Positions 35,327 through 46,923 of a stretch of 64,000 bases of DNA are shown here, in pieces. The translations under genes were made by a program, and so were the position numbers. Below the pieces are notes generated by a model, which saw only the letters and a program-made list of their open reading frames with translations, did no database searches and was not told where the DNA came from. The stretch is from Metallyticus violacea (Eukaryota > Arthropoda > Insecta > Mantodea > Metallyticidae), in assembly GCA_030762175.1 (NCBI GenBank), contig CM060842.1:64527501-64591500 (forward strand), read 5' to 3'. Every line of letters begins with the position of its first letter. The stretch's first letter is position 1.

Positions 35327-35617
35327 CTATGGCTCCCCGTAGCCCAACGCGTTGGCCTACCACGACGACAGCTGCGATCTCTATCTCCGTCTGATGACAT
35401 CATCGGTAACGAGCAGTATTGCAGGAGGGCACGTGATTAGCACACCCGACCCGCGCGGCTTGCGAGCTCGAAGATCGCCACCTCCATCTCCACCAGGAAG
35501 CTTCCTCGCGAGGCCGAGTGGACCCGTCCAAGACCTCCCTTTTTAAATAGGTATCGGGAATTGCACCCGGGCCCCCAGCCAGCAGTCAGCAACACTAACC
35601 ACTAGACCAGGGAGGTG
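35327..35617 (-). mobile_element. SINE family C, copy 1 (tRNA-Glu-like head)
   Basis: The minus-strand head CTCCCTGGTCTAGTGGTTAG matches a tRNA-Glu-type A box, followed by a B box (GGGTGCAATTCCC, near 35556-35568). The body is unusually G+C-rich, with CTCGGCCTCGCGAGGAAGC. The 3' end is CCAACGCGTTGGGCTACGG. Similar flanks TTATAAATAAT (35316) and ATTATAAACAAT (35621) probably are the target-site duplication. It pairs with copy 2 at 51 kb. Confidence 0.8.
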
Positions 35618-36130
35618 GTCATTATAAACAATAAAAAAGATAATAAGGCTGGTGTTATTATGCCGCAAATACTTTTCTTAAATGATGAACTCTCCCAGCA
35701 TGATATTCTGGTTCAGGACCGTAGACAGCTCATTTGAGGAGTGGCAGGCTCTGGAGGGTTTGTGAGGTTTTCGAAGAACATTCGACGTACAAGAGGAGTG
35801 AACCTCAACGTTCCTTTCTTAAACATGCAGCCTAGCAATTCATCATAAAGCACTATGAAGCCCAACTATTGAATGAGTAACTGTGGAGTGTATTTAGCAT
35901 AGAGCGTTGAATTCTTGAGGTTTTCTTTATATCAATTTGTACATTGGTGAACTCTGTCATACCAAATACATTGCATTTGTGGCATTCTCAGAATTTATCT
36001 TTCTCTTGAAGATAATTTTCTCTCTGTAGATAAGAAATCCAAATTGGACATGTATGTTCTTTATTCTAGCAGACGCTATCACTGAGTACCACAAAGATAG
36101 TCCTTTCTTCTCGGTCTGTTGTTTCCAAAT
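35618..36130. other. Gene-free stretch
   Basis: A less AT-rich patch at 35690-35800 has no recognised content. The rest is AT-rich. Confidence 0.45.
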
Positions 36131-36134
36131 ACTG

Positions 36135-36378
36135 CTGCCGGTTCTGATAGTCTAGTAGTAACCATAGTTGCCCCTTAGACCCATATTCATGAATCCTTTC
36201 AACCAGGATCGATGAATTTTTTCGGGCGTAAAGGAAAACGAAGTAAACCCATGTCGTTACGTAAAAGAACCTCAAACCTGAAAGAAGAGGCCTCTGAGCA
36301 AAATTTATCGATCGTTTCAAGTCCTGAATTGAATGAGACGCTGATGATCTGAGGGCGTTCTTAAATAAACAAATGAAC
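36135..36378 (+). mobile_element. SINE family A, copy 4 (degraded)
   Basis: The head GTCTAGTAGTAACCATAG corresponds to the family A box, and the B box is mutated (TCCTTTCAACCAGG against GGTTCAAACCCGG). The body keeps GAAAGAAGAGGCCTCTGAGC, GAATTGAATGAGACGCTGATG and the 3' end GGGCGTTCTTAAATAAAC. It is the most diverged family A copy here. Target-site duplications were not identified. Confidence 0.75.
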
Positions 36379-37621
36379 GAAATCAACCGACTCCCTCTCT
36401 ATCCTTACTGGTCAAAAATTTAAAAAGAGCAAACAGTAGCTCATAAACCCGAATGAGAGTGACATTTTTTCACAAATTAGAGCACGCACTAATGGCGTTT
36501 CAGCAAAGATCATGGTGCTGGACACGCACACTGTATTTGCCATGTCGTTCAACACAAGTTTTTGCTGCTTCCAATTAGAATATACATCGCTTTAGTTAAA
36601 TAGGAGTCACTACACACTATTTTTTTTTTTTTTTTGCTGTAAGTCTAAAATTGAACATTTTGGACTTACGCCACTTGGGAAATAAACGACTCAATTATGA
36701 GTTTAATTGTAATGTACAGGAATTAAAATGAGTTATGTTTTGAAATATGTCAGTACTTTCTGTCTCTTCTCATGAAAGCACAGGTTATATAGGAACGATG
36801 AAAATTCAAAAACTAATTGGAGTATATTGAACAAAAAAAATGTAATATGTAATGTCTTCAGTATTTTTTTTCTTTGCTCCATTTCATACAATCCAATTGT
36901 AATAACAGACATCAGAAAATAACTGACCTCTTTTCTTTGCAATTATTTCATATGTAGAAGCGTGTTGTCAAAATTAATTATAAGGGTTACTTAGGTAATT
37001 TCATTTGCAATTGTAAAATGAGACTGCATCACTAAGTTTGCTTAAAGAATAAACATAAAGCTAACTTTATTATACACACCATGCTGTTTACGAAATACTC
37101 TACTAACATGATGATGAAGTCAAGGTTTAGAGAAAGAGAAATATCTAGTGTTATAAAAATATTAATTAAGCGTCGTCGTTGACAAATATTTCATGACACA
37201 ATCATTTCTTTCTCTAATAATTTTGTTGCCATTTTTTGCTCTACTGTTTTCTTTCTTTCCTTCTTTTATTCTGGCACTTACTTCCTTTCCGTCTCTTACA
37301 TGAGAGATACAGATGTGTTAAAGTCTTTCAAAAATCACTCAAACTTTAAAGCGTTATAAATATTATAAAAACAATTACTGTGTTCGATATACTAGGGGAT
37401 TAGTTTTTTACAAAACATTGGGAACATGTTTCCCGTTTTCTTGTTCAGCAGGATTTTTATGCTACTAAATACAGCTTTCTCGCTTGTCATTTTCTCTATG
37501 TGCAAACATTGTCATTGTTTCAGTACGCACAAGGGAATGAGGAGGATTTTTCGTTAACACAGTAAAGAAACTGTGGTTTGGTTTATTTGTGAAAACAGAG
37601 ATTCAAATTAATAATTCACAT

Positions 37622-37690
37622 TTCTTCTTCTTCTTCTTATTGTTATCATCATCATCATCATCATCATCAAAAGCAGAAGCAGAAGCAGCA
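37622..37690. repeat. Compound (TTC)n(ATC)n(AGAAGC)n tract
   Basis: A CTT-type run, then a GTTATC spacer, about eight ATC units, then AGAAGC-type units. Three microsatellite types within 70 bp. Confidence 0.85.
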
Positions 37691-38224
37691 GCAACATAAC
37701 CTCCTAATAATTACGAATATAATATGGATCTTCTCTTAAATTGTTACGTGTTAAACATTTTCTCAGACCCCAAGAAAGTCTTCTATTACTTTCATCTGGA
37801 CCAGATGTATTTTAGCATTTAAAGGTACACTAAAGGATACAGGGATAGCTGAGCGCGGCTTTTAATTGCTAAATGCGGTCACTTTGCATAAAGTTAGTAT
37901 TTTTACTTTAGTATACATATTCCTGCTGAAATCATAAAACTATACTGTGTACTAAGTACTAATATATGTAATAAGAAATATTAAAAATGATGCCCCTCAG
38001 CAGTAATACATTGCCGGCATCTACTAAGAAAGTCCTGTATGTAATTGAATTTTCTTCATTAAGAACACAACAGTTCGTAAAGTGTTTCTTGTCATTGAGA
38101 GATCCAGTCTCTCAAAACTTTTTAACAAGGTGGCGAACAGTTTCTCTAACTGAAACAGATTGCCAGAATATTTTCTTGCGAATAACCTTACCACCTCTCT
38201 GCAAGAAGACACTTTTACATATGT

Positions 38225-38227
<3 letters not shown>

Positions 38228-38256
<29 letters not shown>
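38228..38256. repeat. (TA)n microsatellite
   Basis: About 14 TA units. Shorter TA runs lie nearby at 38281-38290. Confidence 0.95.
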
Positions 38257-38260
<4 letters not shown>

Positions 38261-39219
38261 TAAATCTCCATTTTCAAGAATATATATATATTGTGGCATA
38301 ACAAGCAAAGAACAATTAGCAAACCATTTACAGACAATGAAAGCAATGAGTAACATGAAAGTAAAACCATTTGCTGACAAAGCCTCCCCAAATTAACTTC
38401 AAGCTGCTACCCGCACATGCATTATACGGCCTTGACGTCTGGGTTCTCCCAGTAAGCCGTCTCGTTATTGAAACTTACTGTAGATCCATGACTTGCGACT
38501 TAAATTCATGTAGCAATACTAATAAGATCACCAATGTTTTAATAACAAAATAGTAATTATGGAATGCAAAACGAAACAAATGAAAATTCACATCCCGTTC
38601 TTTTGTCCAACATAGTGTTTTGTTTTATTTGTTTGTTTGTTTTTTTCCTACCTAAGTTATTATATGAATTATAACACTTTAAAGTTTGACGTAGACCTGA
38701 TTTTTTGGCACATACTAATCAAAAGTTCTTTTTCTTTCTTTTTTGTTAATGAAACTTTCTATGAACTTTAACAAAAATAAAAGTATAACGCTCAACGCGT
38801 AGATGTGCATAACCTCGGTTTAATAAAGCACGTTTCATTTATAGTGTAAAGAATATAAGTAAAACTAATCGTAATATGCTGCTTATATTTTAAATTATAT
38901 GTATAAAAATTAAGGAATGAACTATTACATGTTCTTAAGTTCCTGTTGATATAGAGATTGTTGATTACTATAAACATGTGAACACTGCTATAAACAGTTA
39001 TATCTGAACCATCTTGGCTGAAATTTTTGTCCGAGAGTGCCCCTTTCTACATTAGAGCGAATACTGAATATCGTTAGCAGATTTTACATGTTCCAGTCAT
39101 CATGATTCATATCTTTAAAATGGTCATTGAATGCTACAAAATTAAGCGAATCTAATCCGCCATCTAATGTAATGCACACTCCAAATTTGAAACTGAAAAA
39201 CATAAAGTAACAACAACAG

Positions 39220-39264
39220 TAGTAGTAGTAGTAGTAATAATAATAATAATAATAAAATAATAAA

Positions 39265-39313
<49 letters not shown>
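39220..39313. repeat. (AGT)n(AAT)n microsatellite
   Basis: About five AGT units followed by roughly 25 AAT units with two interruptions (AAAAT). It is the longest trinucleotide tract in the window. The poly-tyrosine minus-strand ORF it creates is not a gene. Confidence 0.95.
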
Positions 39314-41055
39314 GGTCATACTGTTGTACGGCGTCTTAGGGATAAACCCTTCCGCTTCATAAAACGACCAGAAAGTAGAAGTTTTAAGTGGACTGTTGGT
39401 ACACCTTGGAGCACGTTGGACAAAATCCATCACTCTTGCTGTTGACGTAAGATCAAAGAAGAAAACGTTATTTCTTATGGTTGCCCGTTCTTTCTCCTTT
39501 CATGTGCTTTCTTCAATGTCAGGATGCCTTGCTTTACGAGGACCAGTGAACTTCGTATTAGCTTTAGTTGGAAATAATGCCAATTTCTGTTGCCGCCACA
39601 AGCGATCGTTGCTTTCAGCTACATTGAACTCTCTTCCTGCCTTTCTGTTACCATTTTTTCAGCATAAAAAATTGCTTTACACCTGAAAGTAGCGTCGTAA
39701 GATGTTCTTCCCTGTTTGCACTCCATTTCTTAACTACTTACTATTCAAACGTTCTATGCAGCAACAGGCCAACAATAAATATAACAAAGTCGAGAATTGC
39801 AGCAAAGCATTATGGCGTAATATACGATACATTTGATTGAAGTTAAGTTAACGCGAACTATAGAAAGATTTGCACTCGAATTTAATACGCACCACAATTT
39901 TGAATACTGCATTTGGACAAAAAGGAGCGCATTTGAATTGCATAAATACGGCAATTTCCTGAGTGATTAAACATTGTAATAGAGATTAGAAGCCAGTCTG
40001 GCAAACCCGAAGTCACGTATGCTGGCTTAAGGCCACGGTATTAATATAAAGAACGAAAGTTACATAAATGGACTAAGTCTGTTCTCAAAGGTGCCTAGTC
40101 TAAAATGTATTATGACAAAGTAGGCCTGCACCATAATTCATTCAATAAAGCCCACAACCGAATTAAAAAGCGCGTCAAGAGATAACAGGCACCAAGAACT
40201 CTGCTAGCAAAGAGAGACATGTCGCTAATAAAGGCTAAACAAATTCCCCGGATTCCTCATCACCATAGAAATTGGGATTTTCCGTCTAGAGCGAGAAAAG
40301 TGGAATATATTGCTGCCAGGGGCGGGTCTCTACTGGGGCAGCGCTGATTATCGGCTTCAACTCCCGCCTCCCCTCTCTTGGGGCTTCGAGTTCTTTTTTC
40401 TCTGCATTCCAAAAGGATAGAACCGTGTGCATAAAAAACTTGCATTTTAAAAGAGCGAGCTAGCTTTGGAGATATCATATTTGAACTTCTAATGAAAATT
40501 TACGAAATAAGTTGGTGTTTTTACACAAGTTAGTCAGAAGTGCCGTATGTCGGTACCTATAAACATAATCAGAGATACCAGGATGATTCATAACTACCGT
40601 CTTAAGTCTATCTCAGAAATCTTACTTTTTGTTTCAATATGATTGAGGAGGGACCAGTTTTATATTGGGGAATAAAATTTGGAGTACTTGAAAAACAGCT
40701 AAGACGTGTATCACAATTTAAAGTATCAAACATAAGAAAGAAATCTACCATCGTTCGTGTACTTTGGGAATTCTATGGACAGCGTTCTCATCCGTTATAT
40801 CCCATGCTGTGGGCCTTGAAATAACATTGTCGCCAACCCATTAGCAGGAAAACTGGAACGTGTAATCTTTCCGGACAGAGCACATTATTGGCACACTCTG
40901 TTGTCATCATATCTGTGGAGTTCATATTGAAGGCTTGTAACAGCGGGAAAATATATACGACCATTTAGAATACCACGAAAGCGCCCTCATCCGAGAAGGA
41001 CCCCCATACCCCATAACAAGTAACCCTGGGTAACAATAAAACATCACCTACCAAC

Positions 41056-41357
41056 TTGTTGATTATTGATTTTGGTTTATTTACGGACGCTCTGTAACAG
41101 CTCAGGCCATCAGCTTCCCATTCAATTCAGAGCGTTAAACGGCCGATAAATTTTGCTCAGAGGCCTCTCTTTCAGGCTTGAGGTTCTTTTACATGCTGTA
41201 AATCTACGACATGAGACCCACGGCTTTACTTCCCTTCCGAAGGAAGTCGTACTTAGGATTTTTACGCCCGAAAAAATACTGATCCTGGCCGGAATTAAAC
41301 TCGCGATCTTGGATTTACGAGGCAAGCAGCAGGGTTACCACTAGTCTACCAGGACCG
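41056..41357 (-). mobile_element. SINE family A, copy 2 with target-site duplication
   Basis: Minus-strand element with head CCTGGTAGACTAGTGGTAAC, B box mutated to GAGTTTAATTCC, the family body with CTTCCTTCGGAAGGGAAGT, and the 3' end CGTCCGTAAATAAACC. It is flanked by a 15-bp duplication with one mismatch: ACATCACCTACCAAC at 41041 and ACATCACCTCCCAAC at 41358. Confidence 0.9.
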
Positions 41358-41588
41358 ACATCACCTCCCAACGACAAAATAGTCATCTATACCAGGTGTA
41401 ACAATATAATACGTTCAAACTATCATGACACATTCCTCACACGTAGAAGAAAACATTTGTTATATGAACAAAACTATAACGCTTTATTTCCGTATTAGAA
41501 CTGATTTTCCACAACTCTTTATAGTATGTTAATCATGGGTAACATATAGAAACAGACCTTACTAGTATACCACACGAAATTTTTTCTA

Positions 41589-41870
41589 GCATGAAATGTT
41601 CAAAATACATTCCTGGTTACGTCTGGTTAAGTTGTAATTCTTAGGTTCATCTCCATGTTTTCTGTTCCATTTGAAAGAGAGTAATGCTAACATGGGACTC
41701 ACCTCATTGCTGTTTGTGGGGGCATTTGAAAGCTGTTGTTTATCAAACTCCGGTACAATATGCACAGAGTTTCCGTGTCCGTATTTTGGAAGGTTGCGAA
41801 ACAATACGCAATTTTCCAGAGATACATCATTGCATCCGGCATTCAATGTGACGACGGGTTGATGCTTGTA
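41589..41870 (-). CDS. Possible host exon (weak)
   Basis: Open for 94 codons on the minus strand with coding-like composition. The translation includes LNAGCNDVSLENC, LPKYGHGNSVHIVPEFD and KQQLSNAPTNSNE, and looks protein-like, but I do not recognise a family. A strong splice donor match (GAG/GTGAGT, boundary at 41703/41702) occurs in the frame. The best acceptor is weak (..GATACAAG, boundary near 41865). An exon from 41864 to 41703 would be 162 nt, exactly 54 codons. Sequence past the donor is also open to a TAG at 41586. Alternatives are a transposon relic or chance. Confidence 0.25.
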
Positions 41871-43368
41871 TCAATGCTAGCAGAGCACATTTGAGCATTT
41901 CATGTAGGAAAGTTTCATGTGATGTGCTGGTACGTACTTTTCCTGTGTGTTTCCCATGATTAATGTACTATGAACAGCTATAGAAAATGAGTTCTAACAT
42001 GGAAATAAAGCGTTTTCGGATCCATGTTCATGTAACATATTTTCTTCTTCTTAGTGTGAGGAATGTCTCCTGAAAGTTTGGCCATACCTTGTTGTTACAC
42101 TCGGTATAGTTGGATTGGCACTCCAAGTATAAAAGAAAATAATCGGCCCCTGAACGACTGATTGCATGTAGGAATCGCTACGGAGTAGCTAGAACTTATC
42201 AAGATCTAGGATACGCCACAGCCGTCCTTAATGGCTGGGCGGACCTGAGAAGTCCAAGCAGGCATTATCTTGTACCGTCTAGAAATCTCATCCATACGCT
42301 GTAGTAAAACCCCTTCGCCGTTAGAAACACAGCAACATTCTACAGACTGATCACTAATCAGCCTGCCAAATAGACTTACTTTACTTCAAACATAAAACTT
42401 TGGTTATTAGTCTTGTCGGCTCACCGTATTTTACCGAACCACACTAGAGCCAGAACGGGCAACGCGACATCCGAGTCGATAGTAAAAACACTATAGCAAC
42501 AAGTGTAATACCTAAAATGTATTTACTCAAGCAAGTCGTCAAGGAGAGAGTGTACCTTTCTTTATTTTTCCACACATTACTCCTAAGAGTGTAAATTGAA
42601 CCCTTGACTGATGTTATCCTTTAGTTGTCTCAAGTGTGCTACTAATTTATCCACCGGATTACGGCTTGAAACAAGATCATCTGGGAATATCTCTTCTGAC
42701 AACATAAGCGCACTCGGATGCCGCACTGACTCTTATAGCCCTGCTGACTTGAGCAATTTATTTATTATTCCCACCACCACGTCGATCACTAGACAGCACT
42801 GTATTATAAAAGAACAAGAGATTTTTTTTTTTTTTTTGGACAAGAAGTATATATAATTCTTACAGATATTTTTGAGCTGAGTTCAGATCTAAACTTGCTT
42901 TTTTTTAATCAGAAAGTTTCTGAGTTATTCAGTTAAAAGTTAGGTTTGTAGTTTCACTACTTTGGTAGAGCTTAGTATGAATATAACCAATGTCAAGGAT
43001 TGACATTTAATTATAATGGTGTCATAATAACTGTAACAATTTTGAACCATCTGATAACATCTTAGCATAAAATATTTTACAAAGTTATTTCATATTTACT
43101 TCAATATTTAAACGGAAAATGACATAAAAGAATAAGCATTTCAAATATTACAAAAAGGTTAAAACATTTATGAACACGTCAGGTGTGTCTTATTAAATTC
43201 CAACAGAAATCGGCCAACATTGCAAGCATTCGCTTTCGTTCATATCTCTTTTCTATAGTCTGTATAATCGTATGGAATCTCTCGTTTATTCATCTTGTGC
43301 ATTCTCTTAGTTTTCTGAAAAGTAATTGAGAACTTAGCAAGTAAGTTACTTTAATTGATATATTGCAT
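41871..43368. other. Gene-free stretch
   Basis: Several less AT-rich patches (42080-42320 and 42420-42480) have no recognised content. A T run lies at about 42823-42837. Confidence 0.45.
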
Positions 43369-43380
43369 CCTAATTCATGC

Positions 43381-43684
43381 TGTCTGTCCTGGTGTTGTAG
43401 TGGTAACCATATTTGCCTTCTAAACCCAAGGTCGCGGGTTCAAACCCGGCCAGTTCGATAGATTTTTTTCGGCCGTAAAAATCCTAAGTATGGCTTCCTT
43501 CGGAAGGGAAGTAAAGCAGTGGGTTCCGTGTTGTACATTTACGGCACGAAAAAGAAGCTCAAGCCTGAAAGAAGAGCCCCCTGAGCAAAAATTTTCGGCC
43601 GTTTCACGTCCAGAATTGAATGGGACGCTGATGACCCGAGATGTTAAAGAGCGTCCGTAAATAAAACAATTAAAAAGAAACAAA
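43381..43684 (+). mobile_element. SINE family A, copy 3 with target-site duplication
   Basis: The best-preserved copy read on the plus strand. A box TGTTGTAGTGGTAACC (43393), B box GGGTTCAAACCCGG (43437), body with CTTCGGAAGGGAAGTAAAGC and CTGAAAGAAGAGCC, 3' end GAGCGTCCGTAAATAAAAC and a short A-rich tail. Flanks CCTAATTCATGC (43369) and TCTAATTCATAC (43685) form a target-site duplication of about 11 bp. The length of about 290 bp without tail is the likely family length. Confidence 0.92.
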
Positions 43685-43697
43685 TCTAATTCATACT

Positions 43698-44068
43698 AAG
43701 TATTCAAAATCTCATTTTCAATTCTGTATACGCTGGAGATATATTGTTTGCAAGGAAATAGTAATTTTTTTTATGCTTGTCCAAGGTTTTTTGACAAACA
43801 TTGTAGGAAAGTTGAACCTCTCATCAATTTTTTTATTTATGGGTGAATAAGCATATTTTCTTATCTCTGCGGCAGAAAGACGAATAAACTTTATTCAAAA
43901 AAGGGACAATTTTCCCCCATTTACATCCATAGCTTTCAGAAATTGTCTCATACTGAATCATACAGCCTAATAAGGGTCACCGCCAGAAAACATAATGTAT
44001 ATAACATTTAATTTTTGCATAAAAGTATTGAAATCAACATAAATTGAAGTAATGTTAATTACCCTTTT

Positions 44069-44104
<36 letters not shown>

Positions 44105-46470
44105 TGCATCTACATATCTATAACCTATCCCTGGTATAAAAAATTTACTTCATATTTTAATTTACAATAACAACCCCCCCCCCACAGAAAGCATCCAATG
44201 TAACATGAAATTAAATCTCCGAATATTTTGAGATCTATTTCTTCATACTTTTCAATTTTTCCTCTATTTTAATTTCACGCTTCTTGCTTAGTTTTGTTAA
44301 TTAAGTTATTTATTTATGTATTTAATGTGAATTATGATGTGGGCATAAGATGTGTTGAGAGCTGTGGTTTTCCTGTCATGCTGTATTACACGGAATTAGA
44401 GTGCTATGGAGAGCAATTGTTTTTAAATGGACAATAAATTACCTAATTATATGGGATTGAATGTACGTTTTCAAGTGATGTGAAGAGGCAAAAAACTGCA
44501 CTGGGGACACAAGTAGAGGGCATTTGCTCATTTACAGTGGAAGGAAATTAGAAATTAAAATTTTAACAATCTGTTACATGATACTGCTGCTTTAGACTGG
44601 AGTAAATGGAGCATATGACTATTGGTGTCAAAGTTTGTGTTATCTCTTTTTGCGTAACGCCACAAAGAAAAGAAAAGGGTACTTTTTAAAAAAAATGAAC
44701 AGCTCAAAAATGGGAAACATTGAACTACGAATATGTCAAAAGGCAAGCAGTATGTAACACTATATAGCCTATGTAATTATTCAACATAATTTATCAGCGA
44801 CAAAATAATGTACTTCACATAATCAGTTTGAAAATCTGTCAGTTCTGTTCTTTGAAATGTTTGTGAATCAGTAATGAGCAATTCATAATGCAACACCGAA
44901 AGAAAAAACAAATCTGCTCTTTCATACATCTTTTACAAACAGCTGACTAATGCCTATCTTTAAATCTGTTTTATTTCGTTATATAGATGAAAAATATCCG
45001 TGACCGAAATGAGCAAAAAGTCTATTAAATAGCTTTGGTAACATACAAAGCGTGTCCCGTTCTGATCAATTAGCACCAACTGATGAGACATTTAGGTGAC
45101 AAAAGAACATCCCTGTAATGTGTGTATTTCAGTCTGCAGGACGTAGCAATATGTTGAGAGCGTGGTTTTTCCCTGGCTTTTCTGGCTGGGTTTGCTGACA
45201 TCCAGAGCTGGGTACAAAATGTAAACTGCACAGGATTAATGAGATAGGGAAAACATAGCACATAAAACAGCTGCATACACTGGGAAGGCAATATCAAGCA
45301 TGTTTTAAAGAGAGACTCCTCAAATTCAGCATTTGTTATCGAATTACTCTCAGACCTCAGTATTTTTATGTTTTTATCTTACAAGAATATTAATTGTAAT
45401 GTTTATTATTACATTTGTATTTTAAAATAATAAATAAATTCAATATTATTGTATATATTTCAAACTTGGCATTATAAATGTACGATAGTAGTTCTGAGAT
45501 CCATGCGTTCTTTATGATTTGGTAATTTAAAACTTGTTAAACTTAGAATTCTGTATATCATTAATATAGACCCCAAAGTGTCACCATTGATCAATAAAGT
45601 AGCCCGCGAAACCTCGAACTATAAAAAAATGGTTAAGGGGCAGATCATGTACCGGTAATATGTGAACTCCCCTCCGACAGAGAAAATCAGGAGTTTCATA
45701 TATATATATATGATGGCAATGTATTACCGCTGAGCGGCATCACTTTCAGAATCTCTTGTAACACTTATTATCAGTTTTAAATTCAACATCGCTTTATCCT
45801 TTTAGTAAAATTTATTAAAATAAAAACACTAACTCTACATGCAGCGACTCTTATCTCTCTCTTTTTTTCTGCTTGTGCTGACTGTGCTTTCAGGAAGCAG
45901 CCCAGCTCAACCGACCCGTAACTCAAATAATCTCGTTGTGTTATTATAAACTGCTTTAATTCATACTGACTGTCTGACTAAGTATTTCAACTCGCTTACC
46001 CACATTGGAAATAAACTGTTAAAACATTTTCCTTAAGAGAACATTATCTCGATATCAGCTTTGTTTTACTTTTTCCTCATATCTTCTGGAATTTACATTT
46101 TTCTTGTTAGTCTGAAATAATAAAGAGCTCAATCCATATAGAAATTAAAAATGTGAAATGAAGTTTTTTGGCAGTCTACACTGCTAATTCAAGAAAATCA
46201 AAAGATATGCTAAACTTCTTGATTATATGAAATCTTTCATTTTAAATTTTAAAATTTAAAATTTTAACTTCGATTTAGTCGAATTTCTTTCATAAAACAA
46301 AAGAAAGATATATACTGGAAAGCACTTTTTGGATATTGAATGCATATTTTTGGTGAATTCCGAAGGAATCTAGCTATTGCGGTTATATCCATAAAACTAT
46401 TTTGAAAAATGTATTTAAATCTACACCGATCCTATCTACTAGACACCGAAAATGATAATGAATATAAACC
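43698..46470. other. AT-rich stretch, no gene seen
   Basis: Short ORFs only. It holds an AAT microsatellite at 44071-44104, a C run near 44175, and a palindromic AT-rich piece near 46238-46265 (TTTTAAATTTTAAAATTTAAAA). Confidence 0.5.
44071..44104. repeat. (AAT)n microsatellite
   Basis: About 11 AAT units. Confidence 0.9.
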
Positions 46471-46569
46471 GAGGATGCCAAAAAAATGTATACACACTTT
46501 CAAACTAGATATCTATTTAATACATTTCAAAGTTGGACCGAAAAACAACAGGAATGTGTAGTATGATGT

Positions 46570-46849
46570 GTTTTTTTTAATAGTGTTTAACGCACGTTTT
46601 TATTACTGAGGCACCACAGGCGTGGACACTGATGATATATGAGATGAAATGATAAATTGGGAAAGGATATTTTTTTACGGAAGGAAGCGTTCCAGGCCTA
46701 AGTTTACGGTATCTCCCGCATTTATCAGTTATGAAGACTGAGGAAAACCTGGAAAAAACCTCAGTCAGGGAGGACGGTCCTGGGGGGATTCGAACCTCAA
46801 ACCTCCCGCTCACGATTCCGCACCTTAACGACCTCGGTCACCCGTGGCA
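46570..46849 (-). mobile_element. SINE family B, copy 5 (inside M1)
   Basis: Minus-strand head TGCCACGGGTGACCGAGGTC, a good B box (GTTCGAATCCCC, near 46785), the family body and the 3' end GCCTGTGGTGCCTCAGTAAT. It sits between the left terminal repeat and the coding part of M1, so it was inserted after M1. The 7-bp match ATGATGT at 46563 and 46855 may be the target duplication. Confidence 0.85.
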
Positions 46850-46923
46850 ATAAATGATGTTCTGTAAACAGTTATGATTCACACACATTATGATAGCGCT
46901 GCTACGTGACAGGTGAATCAACC

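Larger units (their letters stand above)
36379..41040. other. Gene-free stretch with microsatellites
   Basis: No recognised gene. It holds several microsatellites (37622, 38228, 39220). An ORF of 96 codons at 39396-39686 and a less AT-rich patch at 40190-40450 were inspected without recognising a product or a repeat. Confidence 0.5.

Noticed and set aside
35352..35546. 64-codon proline/serine-rich ORF
   Set aside because: Lies entirely in SINE family C copy 1.
39164..39433. Poly-tyrosine ORF
   Set aside because: Translation of the AAT/AGT microsatellite.
41122..41344. ORFs of 63-67 codons
   Set aside because: By-products of SINE family A copy 2.
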